Source: Hydractinia symbiolongicarpus (taxonomy: Eukaryota > Cnidaria > Hydrozoa > Anthoathecata > Hydractiniidae). Taken from it: 64,000 nucleotides of DNA. The notes below the pieces were generated by a model. The model was not told where the DNA came from, ran no database searches, and saw nothing but the letters and a program-made list of their open reading frames with translations. A program made the translations under genes and the position numbers. Location of the stretch: NCBI RefSeq assembly GCF_029227915.1, contig NC_079886.1:16592501-16656500 (forward strand). The letters are read 5' to 3'. Positions 10,501-21,732 of this stretch are shown piece after piece. Within the stretch, counting starts at the first letter, position 1. The number at the start of each line of letters is the position of its first letter.

Positions 10501-13135
10501 GAAAAGAAGAGAAAAAAAGACGGAAGAGGGATGGGTAGGGAACAGTTTTGTTCCTTTTCTTTAGGTGATTGTCTTCTTTTTTTCACAAACGTGTTCTTCA
10601 TTTATCTTTATTTCTATTTTAACTCTAGTTCTTCAAGGAGCGATTCTAGGGTAAGTTTTCTAATACCATTTGTATTTTACTCGGATTCAAGTGAATTGGA
10701 TGTCGCGGATACTATTGTAAAAAATTGGGTGTTTTCAAAGGGTTGTTGTGGATGCATTATTTCTTACCTTTACTCGAGGTCACCCTTTGGTGCCTAAAAG
10801 CCCCTCCAGCACCCCGCCTATTCCAACTCCCTCCGGAAGAGTACCTTAGTTTTGCCAAGCTCGCAGTTTAATGTTGATTAAATTTCAAATATTTTTAAAC
10901 AAATATGATATTTGAAATTTTTTGTACGTTGGTTTAGGTTTCGTCTCCTCCTCCTGAAGCACCGAAGATTTTAGACGATGACACGAAGCGTCTAGTTATG
11001 CAGAACCTGACTGAACTTGTAATTTATTTAATTTTGTTTTGTATTTTGTTTTTACTGTGAACAGAACCATATCACGCCCCAATGCGCCATCTGGTGCAAA
11101 ATATTTATGATGGGTTTAAAAAAAGATCATTATGTCTTTTTAACATCTTTTTTAACAGGCTAAATGCTGTGTGACAAACGAAGCTGATGCAGAACTAGCT
11201 TTGCAAGTTTCCAACGCGTTAACACAAGCGTTGCTGCAATATCGAATGAAGAACATGCCAGCTTCAGTGAGTTATCTCATTCTTATTAAATGTACGCATG
11301 TGCTTTGAATGCCGATACAAGCAGAAGTACACTCTTTGCTCAGCTGCTAGAAATTTTTTTTTATTATTTCACCCTTAGAGTTGCTCAGAAGTTGACAAGG
11401 CGTAGTATTCAAACTTACACTCGCTATTTTCGTCCTTCAGTGTTATTTTTTAATAAATAATTAAAACAGATTTCATTATTTAAGGAGCGAGCTGGTTTGT
11501 AAAATTATTTAGCTTGGGAAGTTTCTCAGCGGTTGCATTGCTTTTAGGCCAATCTGTATTTTGATACATCTAAGTTGTGTTTAGGAGTTATGACTACTAG
11601 ATTTCGGTAATTTGCCCCATGAGTTCAGTCGCTCTATGTGTGCGTGAAACTTAGAATGTGAAAACTTTTGATCCTCGGAGTATGCATGCGTTTGCGATAC
11701 AGCATAAACTCCAATCAGCGTGAGATATTTTTGTGAAATGTGTTTCTTTTATGTGTAGGTTCTACAAACTTTAAATGTAGTTGGACAACAAGCTGCACAA
11801 CAGTCCGTCGTTCAACCGCAGTACCAGCAACAACAGCCCTTTCCTCAGCAGCAGTATCAACAGCAGCAACCGAACTTTAACCCTACACCTAATGCGATAT
11901 CACAACAAACTGCCTCTATGTCTTTGCCGCTTGGAACAATCCCACAGCAGCCTGCTTATACTAATCCGCAGTACCGTGGTCCATCAACGCCAGGCATGAC
12001 GAGGGAGAATCATATAATTCCTTCGCCTTCCGGAAATAGTCAAATGTCGCGACCTCAGGTAAACGCTGGGTACTTCAACAACAGCGTGCAAACGCCTCCA
12101 GGTGTGCAGCAGAATGTATCTGGTATGGTACAATCCTATCAAACAAATCCTGCTCCGCAAAACGTAATGCGACCTCAGAACTTATATCCTCAAGGAAGCC
12201 AAACACCGCAAAATCAAAACATGTCAGCGCAAGCCAATTTTCAACAAATAGCCCAGCAGAAAGAGATTATGCCACAACAGCAAATGCAACAACAATATTC
12301 ACAACAACAAATGCGTCAATTCCCGCCTCAACAATATGGTCATTCACCTCAGCAGTATGGCTCTTCGTCTCAGCAGGTTCCTCCACAGCAACAGCCACCT
12401 CAACATCAACAACCACTACCACAACAAGTCCAACAACAACAGACACCTCAACAACAACAGCCAACGCAGCAACAACATCCACCGCAGCAACAACACCCAC
12501 CACAGCAGCAACATCCACCGCAACCGCAGCAACAACATCCACACCAACCGCAGCAACAACGTCCTCTGCAACAACAACTGCCAACCCACCAACAACAACT
12601 GCCGCAGCAGCTGCAATACTCCCAACAATCGCAGCAAGTTAACCAAGATCAAAGTAATTATGGCCCGTATCCAGCACGCTACGACGGAAGTCCTAATCGA
12701 ATGTCCAACCAGTCAAACATTCACCCGTTGATGGGTTCTAACCGAGCTCCAAATCATCAGCGGAATCAGCCATTAATGAGCCCAAATCGCCCTCAGCCTT
12801 TAATGAATATAGGGAATAACATAGAAACTAAAGAACAGCTACACGGTTTGATGGAACAGTCTTTCACGCAGCCCCTACGCCAACCTATGAGTCAAATGCA
12901 GCAGTCTCCAATACAAGAGCAAAAGTTTCAGCGAGCGCCACAGCAGTCGATGATGCAACAGCAACAGCAATTTCAACAGCAGCACCAACACCACCAGCAG
13001 CAAAAACGCAAACCTATGCTGCAACAATTACACGAACGCCGTTCGAGCAAACAGGAATACGATAATGACGATCATATGACGCGTCAAATGTCTTCGCAGC
13101 CTATGTATGAGCGACAGCAGATGGGCATGAGATAA
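4536..13135 (+). CDS. Matrin/U1-type zinc-finger, Arg/Ser-rich and Gln-rich nuclear protein (multi-exon)
   Basis: Exons that join in frame: 4536-4574 (proposed first, MGSTVTLFDYVLV), 6342-6581, 6672-6866, 7134-7188, 7268-7357, 8252-8385, then 9705-9886, 9988-10534, 10629-10650, 10938-11018, 11159-11266 and 11759-13135. All boundaries are GT/AG. One or more exons between 8386 and 9705 are unresolved, because phases 0 and 2 do not meet. Early exons carry three U1/matrin-like fingers: CGVC...H, CDICDVNC...HLQGAKHKK and CELCDAKF...HIVGTKHR. Then come a helical segment (DWARSIHASCERR...), an acidic/Arg-Ser stretch (about 10190-10530) and a 458-residue Gln/Pro-rich last exon. Such fingers bind RNA or structured nucleic acid, and RS and Q-rich tails suit a nuclear RNA-processing or transcription factor; that role is inference. 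ZNF318/CIZ1-like proteins are the nearest architecture I can name, without certainty of orthology. The first exon is less sure (0.5) than the rest. Confidence 0.75.
8740..9178. mobile_element. MITE-like element with short terminal inverted repeats (intronic)
   Basis: The left end GTTACCTCCTGCAAAAAAT is matched by the right end, whose reverse complement reads GTTACCTCCTACGAAAAAT, giving ~19-bp inverted ends 439 bp apart. No open frame or obvious target duplication. It lies in the unresolved intron interval of the zinc-finger gene. The superfamily is not identified. Confidence 0.5.
10629..10650 (+). other. 22-nt microexon of the zinc-finger gene
   Basis: The segment lies between AACTCTAG and GTAAGTTTT, both good splice sites. 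It joins ...GAT GG from the preceding exon to AGG|GTT of the next, giving D-G-S-S-R-S-D-S-R-V-S-S-P-P-P without a frame break. Reading through instead would hit a stop soon after 10534. Confidence 0.75.
12270..12640 (+). repeat. CAA/CAG-rich polyglutamine-coding tract
   Basis: Mixed CAA/CAG codons interleaved with CCA/CCG and CAT/CAC encode Gln runs broken by Pro and His within the last exon of the zinc-finger gene. The mixed codons argue against a pure CAG expansion. Long open frames on the opposite strand here are by-products of this composition. Confidence 0.85.
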
Positions 13136-13464
13136 TGCATATATTGATTCAGTCTCAAAGCGCACCGGTATTCCATAACCTGAATCTTGTCAGAACATTG
13201 GATAAAAAAGTGAGAGACTGTGTTCAAAGATGTTTATTGAAGCATGAGACTAAGTTCAAAGTTGTATCTTGTTTTGAAAAAAGAAAGGTTTTGTAAGTTT
13301 TGTTGAAATTTTTTTTCTGTGCACACGTTGTAGGGTGCACAATTTGTTGTCTGCTTGTGTATTGTTGTTGATGGGTGAGTTTTGTTACTTGGTCTCTGAT
13401 GGGTTTATAAATGAGGATTATAAAAAAAAAAGGATTATAAAAAATAAATGAGGATTATAAAAAA
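13136..13464. other. 3' flank of the zinc-finger gene
   Basis: Presumed 3' UTR and flank, T-rich. It contains repeated GAGGATTATAAAAAATAAAT units (about 13410-13465, continuing after the small Helitron at 13585-13630). These include AATAAA hexamers that could serve for polyadenylation. Confidence 0.5.
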
Positions 13465-13584
13465 CTAGTCGTTAGCCCGTGAAAAAAATCCACGGGTTCG
13501 CCCGTCGCAGCTAAGCTACCATGCGTGACAGACAGACGGACGGACGGATAGACAGACAGACGTATACGGGCATTATAATATAGA
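13465..13584 (-). mobile_element. Minimal 120-bp Helitron with both ends intact
   Basis: Read on the minus strand it starts TCTATATTATAATGCC after a host A, continues with GTCTGTCTGTC and CCGTCCGTCC repeats, and ends with hairpin CCGTGGATTTTTTTCACGG, then GCTAACGACTAG before host T. Both Helitron termini are therefore present in 120 bp. It sits inside a short GAGGATTATAAAAAATAAAT direct-repeat patch, which it may have interrupted. Confidence 0.88.
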
Positions 13585-13974
13585 TAAAATAAATGAGGAT
13601 TATAAAAAATAAATGAGGATTGTAAAAATATAAGGTTGCCACTTTGCTTTACACTTTTTCATTTGTAAGAAATCGGGTGCGGGGTCTACCTTTTTCTGCA
13701 GTATTTAACCCCGCAAAGTTGGACCACCATAACTTCGCTTGTTGTTAAAAAGTGCTCCGTCTAGGTCTTGTCCTCAACCACTAATCACTGCTCAAGTTTC
13801 GAGAAGCTGATTTTGTGGAGAAAAAAGGAGTCTTAATGTGCCGTTCTTTAAGGTTAAATGCATGTGATGTCACGTGTATCCGGAAAATTACTTTAAATGC
13901 AGAAACTTTCAGGGACAAAATTCACGATTTGTTTCGCATTTTGTAACTATAAAAGAACCATATTAAAAAACAAT

Positions 13975-14330
13975 ATATCGAGCATTAACTTTCGCTAATG
14001 AGCGATTTAAAAAAAAATTGCGAGCAATTTCTTGAGCATTAACTTTAGCATATGAGCCACATTAAAAGATTTTGCGAACGATCTCTCGCCCATTAACTTT
14101 CGGTAACAAGCGATATTTAAAAAAAATTGCGAGCAATTTCTTGAGCATTAACTTTCGCATATGAGTCATATTAAAAGGTTTTGCGAACGATCTCTCGCCC
14201 ATTAACTTTCGGTAACAAACGATATTTATAAAACATTGCGAGCAATTTCTTGAGCATTAACTTTCGCATATGAGCCATATTAAAAGATTTTGCGAACGAT
14301 CTCTCGCATTTACTTTCGCGAATTACGAAA
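13975..14330. repeat. ~109-bp tandem repeat built from two half-units
   Basis: GAGCATTAACTTTCGCATATGAG recurs at about 14034, 14143 and 14252 (period 109) with a related half-unit at 13980. In between, GCGAACGATCTCTCGC, CATTAACTTTCGGTAACAA and ATTGCGAGCAATTTC repeat in register. The core TTAACTTTCGCGAAT-like sequence also occurs in the MITE at 25925-26284, so the array may derive from that family. Confidence 0.85.
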
Positions 14331-15664
14331 AGACCGTTTAATGATTCAACCTTCAAGCGTATTCTTTGTTATAGAACCTTAAAATCAAACTGAAACAAAT
14401 GTTGTGTTATTGTTTTTTTAAGAACATTTGAGAACTAAAGAAGTTTATTTAGCGTTCATAAACTTTCTCGAAAAAGTTATGCAATTAAAATATTTTTTTT
14501 TACCTCAATTTAGAATACCGTTTTTAGTCAAAAAGGTAAAAAAATTTTGCCAATAAAAATATTAGTTGCTTGCACAGAAGATAGCCACGTTCTACAGAAT
14601 AACTTTTACAAACGTAATTACTTACTGTCCACTAATTCTTGGAAAAAATCAATGGAAAAAATTTGAAATACATATAATAATCATGCATGCATGCAAGAAA
14701 AATTAATAAATTCTCCTTTTCAGAATGGTAATCTTTTACATCTGATTTTTCTCATTTTTGTAACGTGGTTCTTAATGCGCTATAATTAGAGAAACTTAAA
14801 AAAAGCAGAAATCGGTAAAAAGAAAGTAAAAATGGTTAGTCGATATAAAATATTTGCCGAAAATGAAAACCCGGAGCCATAACGTTTACGCGGTCGGTAA
14901 ATCTGGAAATATTTATGTTATAAAACTTTGCGTACTTGTAATAAAGGGTCCAATAAATTTGTTTAGACTCATAGGGATCAGAAATGACGTCACACATGCC
15001 TGATTTAATTTGTTTTATGAGTTTTGACGACGTCAAGAAATTTGTTTAGTTGTTGCCTCTAATGTGTAAAGCTTAAAACGGTGTTAAAGAAAATAGGGGG
15101 GGGGGGGACTACTGATTTAGAAAAAAATCCCACCTATTTCAATTTATTAAGACCCCCGAAATTAGGGATTTTGTTTCCAAAGTCGGCTCCCCTCTCTTAT
15201 TGAGACCTCCCCCCCCCCCTCCCCACACACGCACAAATAGAAAATGAAGAAATGGTAATTTTGACATCCTACCTACTTCAATTTATTAAGACCCCCTATT
15301 TTAAAATTTCCAAGTAAAATACCAACCCCTCCTGCTTAATAGCCCCCCTCTACAATTATGTCCCGGAGAGTACTGCAGTTCAACATTTTTTAATTACGTA
15401 ACGTTTGTTGGTCGCGGCCTGGACTCCATAAGTAGGGGTCAAAAAGGATGAGGTCGCACAACTTAACTCGAGACAACCAAGTATGAATATCAAATAAGAT
15501 GATTAAAAATTAATTAAAATGAAATATGACTTGATAGAAAAAATGAAAGTAGAAGACCAAAATTTCAACAGTTAAACACGATATTTTTAACCACCCATGA
15601 CCAGAGGGAACAAATAACAAGTAAAGACAGAACTTAAACAAATTTCTTTTTTAAAAAAAATATA
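14331..15664. other. Intergenic with G12 and C11 homopolymers and a short direct repeat
   Basis: A run of 12 G (15096-15107) and a run of 11 C (15209-15219) lie about 100 bp apart. The phrase TTCAATTTATTAAGACCCCC occurs near 15138 and again near 15275. The rest is AT-rich with no gene recognised. Confidence 0.6.
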
Positions 15665-17950
15665 TCAACAGATATTGGATTCGTTGCCTTCGAGAAAAAC
15701 CTTTTTTAAGTTGATTATTTCATATCTCCGGAGCATGATACCATGATCGCAGCCGAAGGTTGATAAAATATCGTCTTTCAAAAGCTCGCACATCAGATGT
15801 CCGTCGATGTGTTGTGTGGTGACGAAATTCGACAATGTTTGGATTTTCATTTCACTTACTAACTTCGATACGTTGTTAACACTATATTCAGCAGGGGGGT
15901 TATTGATGTTATTTTCATCAACCAATGGCCTCCAGCCATTTACAAATTTATACAACTTCCTGGCTTGAAATTGAGTCAGTGTTAAATCTATAAAATCGCT
16001 TTCCGTCAAATTTGCTAAAATATGTCCATCTATACCTAAATTTTGAAACTTTTCGATTTTGTCTTTCAAGGAAAGAGTTCTCAACATATTTGAAACTTCG
16101 CTGACTCCCAAGCTAGATATCTTCAAGCGACTTGTTTCCTTTTGCAAGCTCTTGTCACTTTTTATATCCGTCAAGTCATACATACTAAATTCCGTCATGT
16201 CGGGATAGTCGTAGTCACTAGACGAAGAAGGTGTATGTTTCTTTGCTGAATTAACCTTTGAACAGCTTTGCCTATGATTGTCGTAATCCGCACGGACTGA
16301 CTCGTGTTTTGTTTCGTCTACCGGTGAATTTATATTGTTGTAGAAGTTTGCTGCGTTGTCGTTGGTTGAAGATTGATTTAAACGAGAAGGTACGGCAGGG
16401 CGAGACGCATTGGTTGGCGTTCCGTTGTCTGCATGTCCTAAGTCTGCGGAAGAGTTGCTGGCACTATCTGCAGGGAAGCATCCACGTAATTTTATGGCCA
16501 TATATCCATCACTGTCAATATAATCTTTTTTGTGCTCCTTGACTTTTGGTGGTCTAAACTTATACCCGCAGTTATTAGTGGGAGGGGTGGAAACAGAAAC
16601 ATCCTCAGATTTATCATCAAGCAAATTTAAATATAATTCACTCATTCGACAGTTTCGGGACTGCTCATCTTTTGCTTCCTTAGGTAGATCAGATACGTCT
16701 TTTGCATGGACGACTTTAAATTCCTTTTCTTTAGCGATATTGTTAACTTCGTAATCAACCTCATTCAGTGTTTCATCTGTACCCATCTGTTTTAAACTAT
16801 TATTTTCGTAGGAAATTCTTGGAGTCAGTTTCTTTGTGTTAGATAGGAAGGGGTTGTAGGTACTCGTTTCATCAAACTCGTTTTTATTTTCTCTTCCATA
16901 TGCATCAGGATCTTCGTAGCCGTCCGCATTTTCAATAACACCTTGAGGATTCGAATAAATGCTTTCGTCGATATCGCCAAAATGTTCCTCGTGTTCGTCT
17001 AAATAAAGGTCCGCGTAATCTCGCTTCTGGTGATGTTGTTCTGCGAAATCAATATCACTGTATATTAAGGTGGACTTGATAATATTAACTTGATGGGGTG
17101 AGAAGCTTTTAACTGGGGTTTCACCGTGTAAGACCTCCACGTCTGCATCAATATGTGAAGGAACGGTGTGGATTTGAAACATGTCTTTATTTTTCTTACA
17201 AGCAATGTAAATATCTTTTTGGTACACTTCTGTAGCAACAACAAACGATTTGCTGATATCAAACACAGTGGGAATTTTTCCAAACTTCTTGTCTATCTGT
17301 GTTGGGAACTTAATGATAAAAGGAAAAGTTTTATTTTTCACAACGTCTGATAGGAGTTTGGTCGGCCGTTTAAAGTTTGGTTCGAAACACCGTCGAAATT
17401 CACATTCAATTTTCCCCGGAAGAAGAATTTCTTGCGATGTAGAGAACACAATAACAGCTAACTTTCTGCTCCCTCGAAGTGTTGAAAATTTTGAAGTATT
17501 TTTCAGCTGCAGAATTTCTCCAACGTTAAATGTATTATTGCCATATGTAAAAGCTTCCATTACTACAACCCACATAATTTCTCTGTTTTTTCTTTCCTTG
17601 ATTATTTCCTCTACCGAATTAAAGAAATCAGAATTACTATGACCAATCGAGACAGTATGCACAGCAATATCTTTTACTGGTAGCTCTAAAGATTCACCTG
17701 AAGAAGTGAGACATTTAATTTTCTTTCGACTCACTTCCCCAATTACAGTAATAACTTGCTTTTTTAACGTAGTGAACTCTTCATCGCTATCAAAGAGGTT
17801 TAACTGCCGTGAGGGTATTACTTGAAGTGTAACAGGAAATCTGAACTTCTTAATAGCACCAGATAACGTGTAAAAATTAGATTGTTCTTTTACTCTTTCC
17901 CGCGTCTTTTTTGAGTGAGCTGTTTCGTTTTGGTAGATGTTTTCATTCAT
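15665..17950 (-). CDS. GAREM-like adaptor: CABIT domain plus two C-terminal SAM domains
   Basis: A 761-residue single-exon protein. Residues ~30-290 resemble a CABIT module of the GAREM/THEMIS family. The middle (~300-600) is acidic, low-complexity and rich in Tyr motifs, including YSNP near 332 and FYNN, which fit the YxN consensus bound by the GRB2 SH2 domain, and YEDP, YDYPD and YMAI. The C-terminus carries two SAM-like helical bundles (about 612-675, with LGIDGHILANLTESDF, and about 690-752, with IDGHLMCELLKDD). GAREM proteins couple receptor tyrosine kinases to GRB2/SHP2 and MAPK at the membrane or cytosol; this role is transferred from the family. The start ATG lies one base after a strong acceptor (TTTTTTCCTCTTTAAG), so a spliced 5' leader is likely. 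The second SAM is unlike vertebrate GAREM. Confidence 0.82.
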   Translation of the reverse strand: MNENIYQNETAHSKKTRERVKEQSNFYTLSGAIKKFRFPVTLQVIPSRQLNLFDSDEEFTTLKKQVITVIGEVSRKKIKCLTSSGESLELPVKDIAVHTVSIGHSNSDFFNSVEEIIKERKNREIMWVVVMEAFTYGNNTFNVGEILQLKNTSKFSTLRGSRKLAVIVFSTSQEILLPGKIECEFRRCFEPNFKRPTKLLSDVVKNKTFPFIIKFPTQIDKKFGKIPTVFDISKSFVVATEVYQKDIYIACKKNKDMFQIHTVPSHIDADVEVLHGETPVKSFSPHQVNIIKSTLIYSDIDFAEQHHQKRDYADLYLDEHEEHFGDIDESIYSNPQGVIENADGYEDPDAYGRENKNEFDETSTYNPFLSNTKKLTPRISYENNSLKQMGTDETLNEVDYEVNNIAKEKEFKVVHAKDVSDLPKEAKDEQSRNCRMSELYLNLLDDKSEDVSVSTPPTNNCGYKFRPPKVKEHKKDYIDSDGYMAIKLRGCFPADSASNSSADLGHADNGTPTNASRPAVPSRLNQSSTNDNAANFYNNINSPVDETKHESVRADYDNHRQSCSKVNSAKKHTPSSSSDYDYPDMTEFSMYDLTDIKSDKSLQKETSRLKISSLGVSEVSNMLRTLSLKDKIEKFQNLGIDGHILANLTESDFIDLTLTQFQARKLYKFVNGWRPLVDENNINNPPAEYSVNNVSKLVSEMKIQTLSNFVTTQHIDGHLMCELLKDDILSTFGCDHGIMLRRYEIINLKKVFLEGNESNIC

Positions 17951-20900
17951 GCTTAAAGAGGAAAAAATATAAATGAAATTATTTCAGAGCAGATTTCGCC
18001 AAAATAATAAGAACAAACCCGGATGTAATTTATTTTTTCCTTCATGGCCGTGTCTTTTTTCTCATCTACAATTAATACAATCGACTAGTTTACAAGCAAG
18101 ATATAAACACCCATCTAAATTTCTTAGAACTTTAAAAGAGTAGAAATTCCACAAGAACTTAATAAAGGTTGAGTTCAGAGGTTGTGTTCTTAATCTTAAG
18201 AACAAGATATAAACAAATCAGACTGAAAAAGGCCTCGGAAAATAAGAACATCGATTTATTAAAAACTTTACAAAATTATCTCGTTCTTACTTATTGGTTT
18301 CGTTTTTTATTTATTCATTTTTTTTTATTTATTCGTCTTTTTAGTCTTTTTTTTCATTTTCTATTTTCGTTTTGGTGAATCGTTTCACTTTCGCTTCGAC
18401 CTGGTCAAATCCTAATTATTTTTTACCAACTACACGCATAACCTTTAATAAGTAAAAAATTGCTAACTAAATTCTACACCATATATAACTCAATTCATTT
18501 TCTTTAACACTTTCATTTTTTAGACTTTCAAAACACGGGTTGGCGCTGAAGGGGAGAATGTTAGCAAAAACATGACATTTGGGTAATTACAAAAATGTAG
18601 GTTAAAAACCGTTCTTGGCGTTATTTTGTTGATTTTAAATACTCTCTTTCATGGTAATCTTTTAAAACATGTTTACGCTGTTTCATAGAAAAGTTTTGAG
18701 CCTTTACAGTATAATAATAACGCTTGACAATAACACACTGGGTCAAAATATAAATATAACATATCTTTATGGTTAAAAATTAAACACGAAAAATAGCTAG
18801 GAGTTGAGGCTGAGTAATAATTTCAAAATATTTTTTTAGAATTTGTGTGATATTCGGCCTTGATTCTTAGTGTATTTTTCAGAAAAACGCGTACAAATCA
18901 CTATTTTTTTCTCTAAATATCTACTCAGCTTACATAATAATTAACTAATCATTATAGTTAAAACCTCAATACTGTCGAACCTTAACCTTTTCGGCAACAT
19001 TCCTCTTATAAAAAAAATCATACTTTTTATAGGTAAATTACCTTTTAATCGATAACTATATTACCACACTTTCTCGTGTCAAATACGTCCACACAACGCG
19101 TCTAAACAAGAATTGACGTTTGTAGGCTTAAAAGATTGCTTATAAATTAAAATGTCAACACAATTTTACAAATCTTAAAACAATGTAAGTTCGTATAAAC
19201 AAACCCTGTGAAGTATACTTAAGATGTATAAAAGATATCGCGTCATTAGTCTTACAAAGTATTGAAGTTAGTAAACAAAACAAGCCCACTGGTTTCGTTA
19301 TTTAAATACAAAACCTTTAGAAACTTATTAGGTAAGGGACCGAAAGAACACAGACCACAAACCTGAACTTTGTTAGGAGGCTAGTTTGATCCAGCGTCGT
19401 TTTTAAATACTAAACCCTCGTTTTAAACAGTAACGCGGAAGAATATAATAATTCCACGTCAATTATTGTTCTACCTTCAACTTCATTTGCTTCTTAATTC
19501 ATTTTATTTATAAAAGATGTTTTTTCAGTAGATCATATAAAATTCAAACGTCAGAGTTGCAAAAAACATTCGTTTAATTTCCAACAGGATAGCGTAACTT
19601 CTTTATGTAAATCACAAGACATCGACATCTTTAATGTTGACAATGCGTAATTAATCAAATAAGCGTCTATCAATGAGTTACAAATCGACTAATGTGGGAC
19701 AATTAATTCTTACTTTCATGATAAGCAGTTGATGACTTTTGCTTTTTGTTTCTAAGCGACTTTTGTATGTTAAATAACATGACCTCCAACCTTTAGCAAG
19801 CAGTCAGCCGGAACCACAAATTTCCTGTTTTTTATGAACTGGCTTTTAGGATTTTTTTTTCCTAAGAATGGTTAAAAATTAACTATAGATTCTGATTTGT
19901 CGGAAAACATGAGGGCGTTCTTCAACAACTACATTTAAAAACAACATTAAAAATTTCCTGTTTACTGCTACAATCGATTCTATCTTCGTACAATAAGTAT
20001 AGATATTTTTCTAGGCCTGCTGTTGTTTTCTATTTCGTTGGAAAAAATTTTGGTAAAATTTTGATTAAAAAATTTCATAAACGCCTGAGGTATAGCGCCC
20101 TAGGTATGGCACCCTAGAATTTTCAAAATAATAAAACTACAAAATAGTAGAAACGTACATTTTTTTAAAATCTAACACCTAAAATAATGCAGGAAAGAGG
20201 TATTACTTTTAAATATTGCATAACCTAACATCACTTATTGACCGCCGTGCAAAATACCCTGGGGACGAGATTGACTACTTTTGTTACTTCAAGAAGATAA
20301 ACAAAATTAGAGTTAAGAGTGGGTCTTAGGGTGCTACAGTGTTTCTAGAAAAAAAAAATCCTAGCGCTTTCCACTTTCATAAGAGAGACAATGAAAAGGT
20401 CCTGATATCGGTTCAATATCACATTAGACATAATTACGCAAGCGCGTCTGTGCATATACACTGAAAGCTGCCTGCCGGACGTTCTTTAAAGTTAAACCTC
20501 GTCCCCAGAGCCGTTCTACACCCATGATACTCTGACGGGACGGAGCTGTACCTTGTCAATACCATAGTCGTGGATCAACCCTGGGGACGAATTTGCCTAG
20601 GGACACCTCTATCTATAAGCCGGACAGTTATTTTTTTTCTGACGAACTCTTAAGGAACACCGCAATCTTTCGAACTCGCTGATGCTCCATGAAGTTCACT
20701 TCTGTGTTCTGAATGACATTAAATTTTTTGTTTATTACCTTATGTATGCTCGTTTACAATACACGCTTTTTCTTTTGTAAAAACTTGCTTTAAAAGAATA
20801 TTAGGCTGGAATTTATGTTAAAAACAAAACGATTATTGTTTCGAACAGAGAGAAATGGTTAAGAATTTGGGTATTCTTAAAAAACACGCGTGTGGCATTT

Positions 20901-21732
20901 TTTTTAATCTATTAGTTTTCTCTTGACATGTAAGAAATTCATGCAAAATACTAAAATTTGCCAAAACCTCCTTAAAGCAGACCCACTTCCAAATCGGACG
21001 CTTTTTTCAGCGGATAAAGCAGTTTGTCCAATAAATGTCCGTTTTACGGAGGTTCCTCTGTAAAATTAATTTAAGCGAGACAATCAATTTTTTAACACAG
21101 TAAATAAGAACTTTTAATCTCTCACCTAAATGGAAAAAGCCTAAAGTTTATTTCACAAGTTTAATAATAGTTTGAAAATTCCTTGGATTGAGCATACGCC
21201 AAAAAATAAGAATATTTCCATTCTTATTTACTTATGCTGGTAATTGTGAACGGGGAAACGCCGGGCGTTGATTAGGGGCGTTAATCAAAAACACCTTTCT
21301 GAGATAACGCTGAATTATTTTCAGTCGTTTGACTTTTAGAAGGATAGTTGCTTCCGCTTGCGGGTACTGTTCAAAATGCGATCAAGCGTAAAAAAACATT
21401 TTTATATACACGTGTTGCAAGGTTTGTATCATTGTCCGTACCGCGGAAAAGAAATAACAACTAGCTAAAATATATTAAATTTGCAATTATTTTCAATAAA
21501 TAAAAAAGTAACTAAAATGCGATGTAAAAATTCTATATACAATATTGACGAAATAAAAAATACAATACACAACAACTGGTGTCCACACATGTAGTATTGT
21601 TCTTCACGCACATCAACTCCTGCCTCACCATATCATCAAGCTTCGAGCAACTTTGTCTCGCTCTTCGTTTTAATCACACCCATCGTCTCTGCTGGCATCT
21701 CCACTTTATCTGTAAAACCACAAAGTGCATTA
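17951..21732. other. Long intergenic stretch, no gene seen
   Basis: About 3.8 kb of AT-rich sequence without a convincing coding region or RNA gene. It holds members of the CCTGGGGACGA/CTCGTCCCC short repeat family at about 20255, 20500 and 20580. It probably contains 5' UTR exons or promoter of the GAREM-like gene and the 3' UTR of the CDK5 activator gene, neither delimited. Confidence 0.5.

Noticed and set aside
12267-12652. Long minus-strand frames of Val/Ala or Leu repeats
   Set aside because: They are the complement of the CAA/CAG tract of the zinc-finger gene; composition alone explains them.
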